Shown: positions 51,201-60,540 of the stretch, in pieces | Position numbering within the stretch: the stretch's first letter is position 1 | Layout of the letters: each line of letters opens with the position of its first letter | Source of the DNA: Azolla caroliniana | Taxonomy: Eukaryota; Polypodiophyta | Length of the DNA stretch: 64,000 bases | Assembly: GCA_043228905.1 (NCBI GenBank) | Contig: JBHGNT010000012.1 | Location: 868,001 to 932,000 of the forward strand | Direction of reading: 5' to 3' | Translations under genes and position numbers: made by a program | The notes under the pieces: model-generated | What the model was told of the DNA's origin: nothing | The model's database searches: none | What the model saw: the letters and a program-made list of their open reading frames with translations, nothing else

Positions 51201-54200
51201 GTTTCTCTATCTCCTTTTTCACTTCTTCTTTTAGTGCTCTTTCTATATCCTCTATGATAAGATTGATCTGCGTAACAAATTATGTTTTCCATTTTCGACA
51301 TCAAATGGAATGTCAAATGGAGCTTGTGTTTTGGGTGCCTTATGCGCCCTCTTAACGCTATTCGGGCTGCTTCCATCCCGTCCTTTTCGTCTATGGTATC
51401 TTCTTGGGGTCTTCCATGGATCTGGACCCTCTTCGTGTGTGTTGAGATCCATATTTTTATTTTCTGTCCATTCAGACTCCATGGTGTCTTAGGACAGCAG
51501 GTACAGGGTATGAAATGCATAGGGCAGAGCGAACAATATAGATTTCAGGAATTCCTAATCGGCAGAAAACACAGAGGATCAGACTTGGCAGAAAATGCAG
51601 AGAATCAGATTTGGCAGAAAACGTAGAGGATCAGACATTGCAGAAAACGCAGACAAACATGGCCATTGTTCAACACTGAGGATTAGGAGAGAGGGAGAGA
51701 GAGGTGGCATGCACTTGCAATGGATGTGTTTGTCATGGAATATCTATGGTAGGCCCCATAATATCCCAAGAAAATATATCACAAATTCCGAATCAAGATG
51801 AAAGCTCACACAATAGTCTTGGGCTGATGGTACACGTTCATGCTTTTTTTTCTCTGCTCCAATCCTTGACTCATTACTCAGTTGTTGTCATCATTAGTGT
51901 TAACTCATTGCCACTATTGGAATCAGTCCATGCATGCATAAAGGGGATAATAATGCATCAAAATTCTATTGTGTTAAATATTTACAAAGTAGAAGAAACC
52001 TCATGATTAACGACAAACGCAAAGCAAATGGTAAGGAATTTCACTCTCCTCATGAGCTTCGGCCAGTTTTCCATCTTGCGATAGCTGCATGTGTGTCTCT
52101 TTCCTAGACTCTACTTGTGCAATGTCTACTACTTGAAATTCCAAATGTGTGGGATAAACCACAGAATTAGCCTTGATTACTGTCTACATTGTTGAGTTCT
52201 CCTTCAGTTTTGCATAGTCATACGACCTCTGATCAAAGGTAGGTAGCCATCTTTAAGTTATTGAATGCTCATTTCATTCAATTAAGGGCCGCGTCTCGGG
52301 AGGGTCTGCTACATTACAGTTGAGGTGCTCTCATGTATAGAAATTATGAATGTATTAATTGTTAATGTGTTTACTTGATTCATTTTTAGAACTATGGAAA
52401 GACATGTTTATTTAAGGCATATATTTAATATTGGAAGCTATTGATGCCATCCCTTTCATGGCATTTTGTAATGAGAGTGTTTTCTCATGTCTTTACTTTT
52501 ATGCAGGGTATGCACTTCAACACCGATTCATGGTGAGTGATGTACAATTCATACCTAAAAGAAAAAGAGGTAGTGAAAGTTCAGAAGGCAAAAAGAGCAG
52601 ATCTATTGTTGTGAACATGACTTGTCAAAATGGTGCCCTATTTCAATCACTTCTACAATGTGATAATGCTCGTCAAGCAACACCTGATGAAATTATAGAT
52701 GCAAAGCTTCTCATTAGCCTGTTCATCCTTGAAAATTCAGGAGCTGAGAATATGATTCAAGATGGAAGGAATTCCTGGCTATGGAAACTACCAGCATCTA
52801 TAGTAAAAATACTTTATGATGCTTTACTTGAGGTTATAGAAGATGCAAGCAACTCCAAGCAATTGAAGGATGCAATAGATATCAGGAAAATTCGGATAGG
52901 GGAAATATGGCGAGATCTTGAACAGACTTACATATTAGGCCAGCTCCCGCAACTGGTACCAGAAAGAAAACTACCATCAATAGAATTTCTAACAAAACGG
53001 TTTGTAATTCTGTTCTTCACCATTGTCGTTTATTGTGTTCATTTCTAAATTCATGACATGATTGTTACTTTAGGGTGCAAGATATCAGCTTTGTATTTTT
53101 TACACCAGAGCTAAAATGGAAACCTGTTAGTACAAAGGTAGTAGAAGTTCATGCCCAACCAGGACCGATGCTCGCTCGTTACAGCAAAACAGGTGCAGAG
53201 GATCTACTTATGGATATCATTGCAAAGGAAGAAGAGAATGGAAAAACAGATTCTACTCATTTAGTAAAAGAAGTAGTTCAACTGTTACTAGGAGGTGGGG
53301 ATGGCACATTGCATTACATACTAGCTGGATATGTGAGTTTGACATATTCTGGAAAGCTTGCAGGTAAATGCATATATGATTCTGATACATCGTTATGGGA
53401 TATGCATATCCATGTGTGGTGTGCTATTTCATAGCCAATATCGCTCATCAAGTTAATGGTATTTTTTTAGGTGGTATGAAGATGTTGAATGCTGCTAGTT
53501 CCATTGACATACTCTTTTATCTAATTCCACTAGGACAAAATAATACGTTGCCCACATACATAGCTCAGAGAGACTTGTGGTATGATGCAACTCTCTATCG
53601 GCCACTGATTGATCAACTACCCATGGTACCTCACATTAGTCAATCCAAAGCTGATGAGGCCCAATTTGATATTACATCGACGCCAACTAAACTCCTCACA
53701 CGGCAAATACAAAATTACCTCATTGATGCAGCATGCATTTTGAAATTAAGTATATATAATTGTGAAGGATGGTATCATAATGGAAACCAAAGTTACCATT
53801 GCACAATACCCTTTCTTCTCAGAGCTGAAATGGGAATTCCAGCAGCATCAGTTTCCGAACATAAAGAGATGAACAGTCCCCATCAGGAATCCATGCCACG
53901 AAGGCCACTTGATCCTCTTAATGAGGATTCATTAGCTCAATTTGCATCAGTGTACTCTTTACGAGCAAAAGTAATATTCAAACCTATTGATTGGGAAGGT
54001 AAAGAGGGAGAGGAGAAGGTAAATGTATGCTCTTTCACTGCAATTCAAGCTATTAATGTTCCAAAGCCTTGTGACAGTCGTTTGGGACGTGACCCTCGTA
54101 GTCGTTTTCTCGATGTATGTTTGATGGATGCAACAATGGCAAATAAGATCAAGCATCTTGATGAGATTGTGAATTGGGTTAGTGCTTACAAAGTGACTTG

Positions 54201-54381
54201 GGTGATTGTGGAGGCACAAGATACTTCCCAACCTTTTGATGTTCTGCTTGATGGTGAACTTTATGGACCATTTTACCGTGTTCGGCTAAGTTCATGTCCT
54301 CATCCCAGCAATAGGCGTTTTGTACTCAAATTTCCTGTTGCGACATACTGGCCTACGCATATCTCACGCACATCTTTTTAA
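36831..54381 (+). CDS. Ten-exon protein, possible PACS-like C-terminus
   Basis: Coding exons 36831-36863, 36977-37091, 37882-38223, 39111-39244 (39036 is an alternative acceptor), 40770-40887, 45761-45942, 46424-46553, 52507-52999, 53074-53363 and 53471-54381 have GT/AG borders and compatible phases throughout, giving about 915 aa without a stop. I do not recognise the N-terminal two thirds (for example ERAFRLPPTEKDLF; GHCAACIASHISALNNCIIG; GWLYLWLQDCALDG; PKRKRGSESSEGKK, a basic patch). The last third resembles the PACS C-terminal domain in order and spacing: GGGDGTLHYIL, then ILFYLIPLGQNNTLPTYIAQ (animal MRFLIIPLGSHPVAKYLGS), QSYHCTIPFLLRAEMG (animal DSYQKFIPFIGVVKVG) and YWPTHI at the end (animal QWPTHV). 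PACS proteins are membrane-traffic adaptors. This is a by-eye comparison, so the function is a hypothesis. Introns 5 (4.9 kb) and 7 (6.0 kb) are enlarged by LINE and copia insertions. Confidence 0.8.
38224..40769 (+). other. Introns 3 and 4 of the ten-exon gene
   Basis: Apart from exon 4 this is T-rich intronic sequence without recognised repeats or other genes. CATGGATGGTTGTGGGATTGCATGCATG-type direct and inverted short repeats near 38770-38840 are the only structure noticed. Confidence 0.55.
41290..42870 (+). pseudogene. LINE ORF2 C-terminal fragment in intron 5
   Basis: The open frame 41477-42400 (LFDTLVTPTLLYGVETWG; HKAIHWKDLERPLVSMIARM; RYPRLALMSSRQLAENGD) is close to the region after the RT domain in the minus-strand LINE at 47.1-51.7 kb, followed by the matching tail 42400-42795 (RTITTFFSPI...). 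A 75-base foreign piece with (GAAA)n at 42190-42265 interrupts it and shifts the frame. The 5' three quarters of the element are missing here, as in ordinary 5'-truncated insertions. The 3' end is near 42870. Confidence 0.85.
42190..43014. repeat. Inverted pair of 75-bp units with (GAAA)n
   Basis: 42190-42265, (GAAA)n then ATATTAACGTCTTTTAAGAG and onward to CCAAATAAGAGA, is the reverse complement of 42937-43014, which runs TCTCTTATTTGGTCTTATAG to (CTTT)n. The left copy sits inside LINE coding sequence and the right copy just after the LINE 3' end. Confidence 0.9.
43026..43610 (-). mobile_element. Copia LTR 1 with primer-binding site
   Basis: On the minus strand an LTR runs from TGAGGAGCGGC (43610) to TTTCTAACA (43086), followed by TGGTATCGGAGCTGAG, a tRNA-iMet-type PBS, and about 45 bp of leader. 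It is therefore a 5' LTR of a left-pointing copia element whose interior is missing beyond about 43026. It shares most of its 525 bp with LTR 2. Confidence 0.82.
43611..44908 (+). pseudogene. LINE endonuclease-to-RT fragment in intron 5
   Basis: The frame 43683-43922 (NTYLCFEVQGRSIEDVYAKN) matches the post-endonuclease part of the minus-strand LINE (HVYLCFEVKDGCSRDVYAKE). Later pieces, ILKSGDPMTEQ and a segment ending near the YIDEV block of RT, follow in broken frames. LTR 2 interrupts it there. In a plus LINE this part should lie upstream of the C-terminal fragment at 41.3 kb, but it lies downstream, so the two are separate copies or rearranged. Confidence 0.8.
44916..45455 (-). mobile_element. 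Copia LTR 2, no primer-binding site
   Basis: Same family and orientation as LTR 1 (TGTTAGAAAT...GCTCCTCA on the plus strand, 540 bp). A 32-bp internal duplication (AGTTATAATCACAAAGATGT, about 44952-45015) accounts for the length difference. GATGTGGC, which is LINE RT sequence, lies at the left edge instead of a PBS. It is a solo LTR or 3' LTR. Confidence 0.8.
46960..46985. repeat. (ATA)n microsatellite in intron 7
   Basis: A short run of ATA triplets, just downstream of the LINE in its own orientation. Confidence 0.9.
47142..50418 (-). pseudogene. LINE ORF2: endonuclease, reverse transcriptase, C-terminal part
   Basis: The APE-type endonuclease starts MTIWNCNSSLQTDVGYFQDT and has IILLGDFNARTKDEQ near 49970. 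RT motifs include HDWPLLG-region remnants, AGFRTGFTTLDHILTLWAVI, YCCFVDFRKAFDTATC, CPLSPTLFGLYIDEVSHYIE and ILLYVDDIVLISDS near 48690, so the YVDD catalytic pair is preserved. Downstream frames 47747-48376 and 47142-47783 carry the long C-terminal region, with a Cys-His pattern C-x2-C-x11-H-x3-C-x-H (ICQLCHQGVESEEHYVCHY). Frameshifts separate the blocks and an internal segment after the endonuclease is lost. Confidence 0.85.
50446..51482 (-). pseudogene. LINE ORF1, L1-ORF1p-like
   Basis: Begins MESEWTENKNMDLNTHEEG. A coiled-coil-like region (KCISTVKVNVTKEMQTW, VQVEHAQKEIKANAPW) is followed by an RNA-binding-like part (HVQVVGWAEKGSPQEDTRY; SAWRVGRDESRAKALIIRF; LTTAQVANCKENMP) and ends KVIIAKKRIA. 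That arrangement recalls the animal L1 ORF1p type rather than the CCHC-knuckle ORF1 of the other LINE in this window. Several frame changes occur between 51250 and 51025 and near 50600. ORF2 starts 28 bp after its stop. Confidence 0.65.
51561..51657 (-). repeat. 26-bp tandem monomers in LINE 5' UTR
   Basis: Four units of GGCAGAAAAYGYAGAGGATCAGAYT start at 51561, 51587, 51613 and 51640, upstream of ORF1 in the LINE's orientation. Repeated 5'-UTR monomers act as promoters in some mammalian L1s; the same role here is inference. Confidence 0.8.
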
Positions 54382-55285
54382 ATCTAAGATTTAATGGACT
54401 AGGTTAACAAGAATTAGTTGATCACACTAATGTTCAAAGTAACTTGAGCTCATGGACAATGAGATAAAATATCTAGTTTGAGCAAGATTTCAAACATAAA
54501 GCTAAAAAAACTAGGTAAGACATGGCTAGCTCTTGTACACTGAAGCATCGTTTTTCATGATGACACACCTAATGATTGACACTTTTTAACCAACTTGATC
54601 AATACTAACTTTTCCCTCCACAAGCAAGATATTTAAACACATAATTTTTGTCCACAACCATGTGAGGCTTCTTGTTAACATTGTTGTATCCTAGATCCAG
54701 AAGTAAAGGAAATTGTCATCCACTTCTCAAAAAGTCATGAATATCTTATGTGAAAGTGAATTCATAAATCTTCAATTACAAAGCATTATGTGCCTTGTAT
54801 CTTATGTACTATCTTCATTCACAAAGCATTATCTACCTTTGAGGTATACCCAACTATTTTTAATTTTGATTCTTTGCTTTGTATTGCTAGCAATTGTGCA
54901 TACAATAGGGCTTTCTCTTGAAAGAGCAACACCATGTTTCCCAACTTGATATGCCACAAACATTCACACTTGACATTACCATAATGCACACTAAAGAATT
55001 ATTGATTACCTTATTGAGCAATGCAAGTGTTTACATACATTCATCTTAATTACATTGATGCCAATGTTCTTCAATCTTCATTCACGTCCTCTCAAATCTC
55101 TTAAATCTATATTTTCTACACTATTTTCTTAATTCATCTATTCATAATAAGTGAATCAGAGACAATACATTGGGCTAGGAGTTTGTTTGGTATACATTTT
55201 TCATCTCACTCACATCTTGCCTTTAACAATGGATAACTTGTTGAGACATCCTTTGACTTGGAATTTTCTCCTCTGATGCGAGAGG
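54382..55285. other. 3' flank of the ten-exon gene
   Basis: AT-rich; includes the 3' UTR. No second gene recognised. No unambiguous AATAAA was identified close to the stop. Confidence 0.5.
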
Positions 55286-55289
55286 TTTT

Positions 55290-56200
55290 TTGCTTGGTAG
55301 TTGCCCTAGGCTAAATTGGGGTGCTTTGGATGCATTAATTGCATGTAATGTTCTTTCATTGGGATGTCATGTTATGAATCAACCGTTACAATATTTATCG
55401 ATGCATTCAGTTCGAAGAGGTGCTATTATGTGTAATGATATGCAAGTGGCATTGGGACAATTTATGGGGTCATGGTCCCCCTCAAGTAATAAGATATGGT
55501 TTGGTTATTTTTCTCCTTTAAAGGTTATTTTAGGAGCTAAAGTAACTAATGCTACGAATGATGCTATGTATTTTAATGTTGATGAGGATGGTAGGTTGTG
55601 GCATGTATACTCTGCATCAGATGTGTGGATGTTTGCCAACACTTTGGCTATTTGAGTAGTTGCAAGATCAGGGAAAAATGGTCTTTAGATCCACCCTTTC
55701 AAGAATGCTTGTTGTATTACTCATTGTGGGTTTTTTTAAAAAAACCTCTTCATAATTTGGAATGGGATCCTGCTGATTATCAATGGAAAACGCCGAGTTT
55801 TGGTGAAAATGGTAAACATTTGGAGTTTTTCCAATATTCGGTTAAGGTAGATAGAAATTTGTTGTTGCAATCAAAATATAAATGCCCTACTGTCATGAAG
55901 CACTAGTTTGAGAATAATGTGCAAGAATTACAACTTGCAAAATTTTGGAAATGATTGTGGAGCATGCATTTGCCGAATAAAGTTATTTTCTTTCGTTGGT
56001 TGTTGATTCATTATACTCTTCCTGTTGGTGATTGGTTGAGACAACATCAACAATATGCTTGTGGATTGCATTATGGCGCACCTACGAAATTGATTTTGCA
56101 TGTGTTTTGGTTATGTCCTAAGATTGAGAAATTTTGGAGTAAGTTGTTTTTATTGTTGAGACAACACTACTCTCGTTCAATATTCTCTTAGGGCACAATA
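55290..56200 (+). pseudogene. LINE ORF2 C-terminal fragment with zf-RVT
   Basis: Frames 55290-55655, 55598-55906 and 55955-56191 read in succession: HVMNQPLQYLSMHSVRRGAI, YFNVDEDGRLWHVYSAS, LEWDPADYQWKTPSFGENGK, then LWSMHLPNKVIFFRWLLIHY and LHVFWLCPKIEKFW. The last matches the reverse-transcriptase zinc-binding domain of plant LINEs (W-x-PPKVKFFLWR...H-FF-CP). Frameshifts and a stop separate the blocks and RT itself is missing. This is a different LINE type from the one in intron 7. Confidence 0.75.
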
Positions 56201-56689
56201 TTGTGGGGTGTCCTTCATGGAGAGGTTATGAGGTATGAAAGTACGCATGCTTCTCATGTTTTTCGGTTTTCTTCTGGACACCTCTCTCTCACCTTGTTTC
56301 CTTCTTCTATTCCACGGTTCAGATTTAAAAATCTTCTTTTCCACGGTTATGAGAGAGAGAGCAAAGTGCATAGCTAAATGCTTAATCAAAATTGCAACCA
56401 AATGATGAAAGGGCCTTTGTTCTATTTTCTCATAAATGTGATGGAGTCGTTAGTGAATATGATGACTAAGAGGAAATGAATTATGATTCATGACTCCAGG
56501 AATATTAGTATCATACTGGCATTAGACAATGTGTACATACTACAACAAAGTTGGATCTGTGACAAAGGATTATCCTATATTCCTGAACCAGTTTAAAACA
56601 TACCTATTTGTCTTTCAAATTTTCATATATCAAGCACAACCCTTCCTAAAAGTTTATTTTTAGTCCATTACTAAAAGTGTACCTGATGC
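56201..56689. other. Non-coding, possible LINE 3' sequence
   Basis: No gene recognised. The first part may be 3' sequence of the LINE fragment just upstream. Confidence 0.45.
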
Positions 56690-57090
56690 AATGGATTCTA
56701 AATTTGTGGCCGAAGATTTGATGCCCAATATCTGTTTCTGAACTTCCAATTCCTCTTTTTCTTTTAGGAACGAATTGTACATCACTTGAATAGGTATCAA
56801 AGCGCATACCCTGCATAAATGTTAAGACATGAGATTACACTATCATTACAAAATGCCATGAATGCCTAAAAGGAAAGACATCAACAACCTCCAATATTAA
56901 ATATCTTTCCATGTCTCTAAAAAAGAATCAAGTAACCACATTAACAGTCAATACGTTCATATTTTACATATATGAGAGCACTAGTAGTAGACCCTCCCTA
57001 GGGACATCCATTAATCGAATGAAATGAGCATTCAATAACTTAATGCTGGAAGTTTATCTTTGATCAGAGGTCATATGAGTCTATTCTTCA
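56690..57090 (-). pseudogene. Inverted partial copy of exon 8 region of the ten-exon gene
   Basis: Reverse complement of this interval matches 52220-52600: GACCTCTGATCAAAG, TTAAGTTATTGAATGCTCAT, GGCATTTTGTAATGA, ATGCAGGGTATGC (the intron 7 acceptor), then GTACAATTC, CCTAAAAGAAAAAGAGG and AGTTCAGAA. Spliced at the same acceptor, the copy hits a stop (TGA) four codons in and lacks bases before the conserved SDVQF-PKRKRG block. Homology stops about 100 bp into the exon. It contains intron sequence, so it arose by DNA duplication, not by a retrocopy. Confidence 0.88.
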
Positions 57091-57379
57091 AAGGCCGAGA
57101 GGTCCCATCAAAGTGTAAGTCATAAGATAAATAAGAAAACTATAATAATGTCTTCTCCTAATTCTGAAATTTCCAAACAATCATCTTAAATATTGCCTCA
57201 ATCCATAACTAATAGATAGTCTTCAGAAGGAGAAATGCAGCAGACAGGAAAGGAAAAGGCCGCATATGGCGCAAACAGTGTGACCATAAATAACAACAGG
57301 TGATCCAAGCACGAGCAGGAGGTCGACTGCGGACCAATATATAACAACAGGTGATCCTTGGTAGTGCAGGTACAGGGGT

Positions 57380-58135
57380 TTGATTTAGGGTTTGAGATTA
57401 AATCAATCGGAACTTCGTCATACTCTGTACGCGGCTTTCTCTCGGAGGAAGCGGGATAACATACTCGATATTCAATTCATGTCTCGAGGATGTTACCACG
57501 TGGAATTTGCAAGCGAGGAGCCAGTCACAAGGCTACTCACAATTAAGGAGGTGGGCGTGGAAGGTGCGTGGTTATCTTTTCGTAAATGGTCTCATAATGT
57601 TAAGATAGATGACATATTGCAGGATCAAGAGTCTAGTATAATGGTATTTATGGCGATATTCCCTGCATTGAGGAAGGAGTGGAGGAATGTTCTTCCTCGT
57701 ATTGGGGCTTTATTAGGTAAGGTCATTGCTACGCGCAATGGACAGGTGGATGGGGTCCCTATTGTTCAGTTGATCGCACCACGATCTGTTCGGTTGCCGA
57801 CAACTATTGCTTTACCTAACTTACTTATAAATAAATCACCGGTTGTGCAAAAGGTATATTATCAAGGTTTGCCTAATCAATGTTTTGTGTGTCGGCATTT
57901 TGGTCATTTAAGTCGAGATTGTCAGAATCAACGCCCGAATGATGAAGTACATTCAACTACTCGACTAAATGTTAAGAATGAGGTGATTATGACAGTTATA
58001 AGGCTTGTAGAAACACAACTATTCGGAAAAGATGGAGAATTCGTCGAGTTTGGTCAGCTATTCCTATAATGTTAAATGTAGGAGTTGAGGTCAGGTGGAA
58101 CTACGTACCACCTTGATGGTTGTTCCTGCCACCGA
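57380..58135 (+). pseudogene. LINE ORF1 (DUF4283 plus CCHC knuckle) and tail motif
   Basis: 57392-58069 reads 225 codons with a DUF4283-like region (LSFRKWSHNVKIDDIL) and a zinc knuckle at 57881-57922 (CFVCRHFGHLSRDC, C-x2-C-x4-H-x4-C), the usual layout of plant LINE ORF1. No ATG opens it (the first sensible codon is TTG), so the 5' end is lost. Right after the stop, RWNYVPP and WLFLPP appear in another frame, as at 15760. Probably the same LINE family as 55.3-56.2 kb, but ORF1 lies 3' of the ORF2 piece, so the parts are not one colinear element. Confidence 0.75.
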
Positions 58136-58249
58136 CACCATTCTTACTACAAACAACATGAGTTAACATGGACGAGGCGGTTGCGGCATGTAGGAAGGCT
58201 CTTGGAATGTACAAGGATTTTAGCAGGAGTCGGCAGAAATCTTGAGATA

Positions 58250-59330
58250 ATTGGAGATAGCGAGATGGTGGATGTGGACATGACAAAGCTAGTTTTATGT
58301 TTTTATGAGCAGGATGAGTGATGTTGGTGTGGGGGATGAAGCATATTATTATGAGAAGGTGAGGAATTTTTTACACTCATCTTTTGACTGTCAGTACAGG
58401 ATTTGCTCAGTAATCGACATGGCAAAAGGGTTAGTGAGATGCTGCAGATGTGGGCTGAGTTAAGAAGATGTTATGGTTCTCATAGGTTGAGGGATGATGG
58501 CGATGGGGTTCGAAGCATAAGTGTCATGACGAGAGAATGAGTGGTGATGGTGTGAGGGCTAAAGCAAATCATGAGGGGATGAGGAAAACATTTTTCACTT
58601 ATTTTGATTGTTATTTGGACAGGACCTTGGTGGATTTTAGTGGTAATAGGTGGAAATTCTTCAAAGATAATCGGAGATAGTGAGATGGTGAATGTGGACA
58701 TGACGAAGTTGGTTTTCTGTTTTTGTGAACGGGATGAGTGATGTTGGTGTGGGGGATGAAACAGATTATTAGGAGAAGGTGGGAAATTTCTTTTTTCACT
58801 CATTTTTTGGAAGTCACTACATGATTTCGCAGTAATCGATGAGATGGCAAGAGGGTCAGCAAGATGCACTTCAAATGTGGGTTGAGTTAAGAAGAAGTTA
58901 TGGTTCTCATAGGTTGAGGGATGATGGTGGTGGGGTTTGAAGCACATTTGTCATGATAGGAGGATGAGTGATGATGGTGTGAGGGCTGAAGCAAATCATG
59001 AGGGGATGAGGAAACAATTTTCACTTATTTTGTTATTGGTACAGGACCTTGCTGGTAATTGGCTAGATGGTTGATGTGGACAGAATGAAGCAATTTGTCT
59101 ATTTTTATGAGTGATGATGGTGGGGGGGGGCCGAAGCAAATCTTGAGGGGATGAGAAACACACGAGACTCTTTTTGTTGTTATTTTTACAGGACTTTGGT
59201 GGTAAGTGGCGAGATGGTTGATGTGGACCGATCGAAGCAGAATTTTGTTTTGTGATAAGGTTGAGTGAAGATGGTGGGGGATCGAAGCCGATTTTCTTGT
59301 TGAGGTGAGGAGGACATAGATCATCTTGTT
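58250..59330. repeat. Degenerate G-rich tandem array
   Basis: Variants of GAGTGATGATGGTGTGGGGG recur at about 58316, 58538, 58735, 58967, 59108 and 59263. Alternate units match better, giving a higher-order period near 420-430 bp in the first part. Shared inner blocks include GAGATGGTGGATGTGGACATG and AATCATGAGGGGATGAGGAA, with ACAGGACCTTGGTGG. Frames on both strands are repetitive by-products. Confidence 0.85.
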
Positions 59331-59950
59331 TTAGGGAGATTCATTACAAGTACATTTTCAATGTTAGTGGAGATGAAGGACATGCTCGTTGCGATATGGG
59401 AGATGATAGATGGGGGCTATCCAAGGCGGCCCATCACGTTTTATCCCAAGCGGCAGGTGCATCATGTACTATTTTCGTGTCTTCAACTGTTACAGTTGAA
59501 GAAGATCTTGTTGTATAAAACATTTGACAAATAGCAACAGCCTTACCACCATGATATGTATTCTCTTGGGCTGTAGGAATTTGGTTATATGTTGAGTATG
59601 GATAGAGCGAAGAGCTTTAGTATATGCGGAATCACATTCAGCCAATGTTGGCTGCAACATGAAAGGTTTTTAGAAACCATAACAAGGGCTAATTGAAGAT
59701 GGGTTTCAGACACTTCATACTACAGATATGGTCTCATGGAATCCTAGCTTGTTGTAGCAAAGATGGTGTTGGCAAAGGCTGAGTCTTGCCAAATGCCATC
59801 GTTGATAGTTAGTCCTTTTTTTGATGATATATATTATGGAGTGGAAATTATTATGTACAATTTGTACATTGCCTTTGGCATTGTTAATTTTAATACCAAT
59901 GGAGCATATTTTTTATTGAAATAAATAAATAAATATTGCCTCAATCCGGC
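59331..59950. other. Intergenic, no gene recognised
   Basis: No coding family recognised. An A-rich (AAATAAATAAAT) end near 59920 could be a LINE tail. Confidence 0.4.
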
Positions 59951-59959
59951 TATGTACTT

Positions 59960-60365
59960 CACAATTAGCAACACCGAACCGAACCGCGAAACTGTGGGCT
60001 TAACGGTTTGAATGGTTCGGTTCGATTCAAGTTCAGGTTTTTTTTAACGGTTCAGATCAATTTCAACAGTTAGAAACCACTTTTTTTAAAATTATTATTA
60101 TTAAAACAACCTTTTCATTTTCAAGCTTTATTCTCACATTTTAGAAAAAGCTTTCAAATTTTGAAAAATTAAAATTAATGAAATATTTTAAATTTTGAAT
60201 TTTGAACTAAGTTGAAAATTGAAACCGAACCACGAAACCGCGGTTTTAATGGTTTCATTTTCTTTAAAACGGTTTGGTTTAACGGTTTCGTGGTCTGGTT
60301 CAAGTTTCAAATTTTTTAAATGGTTCAATTTTGACATTCTCAAACTGAACCGTTGCCGATTGTTA
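59960..60365. mobile_element. GGTTCGG-type MITE with 9-bp flanking repeat
   Basis: TATGTACTT occurs at 59951-59959 and 60366-60374. The left end CACAATTAGCAACACCGAACC and right end GAACCGTTGCCGATTGTTA are imperfect inverted repeats. The interior repeats ACCGAACC, AACGGTTT and their complements. At 406 bp this is the longest copy, enlarged by A/T-rich sequence at 60070-60200. Confidence 0.8.
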
Positions 60366-60540
60366 TATGTACTTGTGTAAAAAGTGTAATGTATCATTTG
60401 ATAGGAACATTCTGTGATATTTAAGATATGGAGTGAGGGTATATCTTGAAATTGTTGATAAACTCATGCTATTGTGAATTAACCAAATTCCATCTTCCTC
60501 TTTTATGTACATGTGACCTTAGGGGTTATAGTTAGAACTT

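Larger units (their letters stand above)
47085..51700 (-). mobile_element. Nearly full-length LINE (L1-like), broken, in intron 7
   Basis: Antisense to the host gene. From its 5' end: tandem 26-bp repeats (51561-51657), ORF1 (51482-50446), ORF2 beginning at 50418 with endonuclease, RT, and a long C-terminal part, then a 3' UTR ending near 47085. About 4.6 kb. Stops, frameshifts and an apparent internal replacement near 49320-49500 disable it. Other pieces of the same family are at 41.3-42.9 and 43.6-44.9 kb. Its insertion expanded the intron but left splice sites at 46554 and 52506 intact. Confidence 0.88.

Noticed and set aside
51561-51657. Short regularly spaced repeats, CRISPR-like at first sight
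   Set aside because: Units are head-to-tail with no unique spacers, in a plant nuclear LINE leader.
53300-53330. GGGDGT motif suggesting a diacylglycerol, sphingosine or NAD kinase
   Set aside because: Only this short motif fits; the surrounding kinase blocks are missing, while flanking blocks fit the PACS-type order better.
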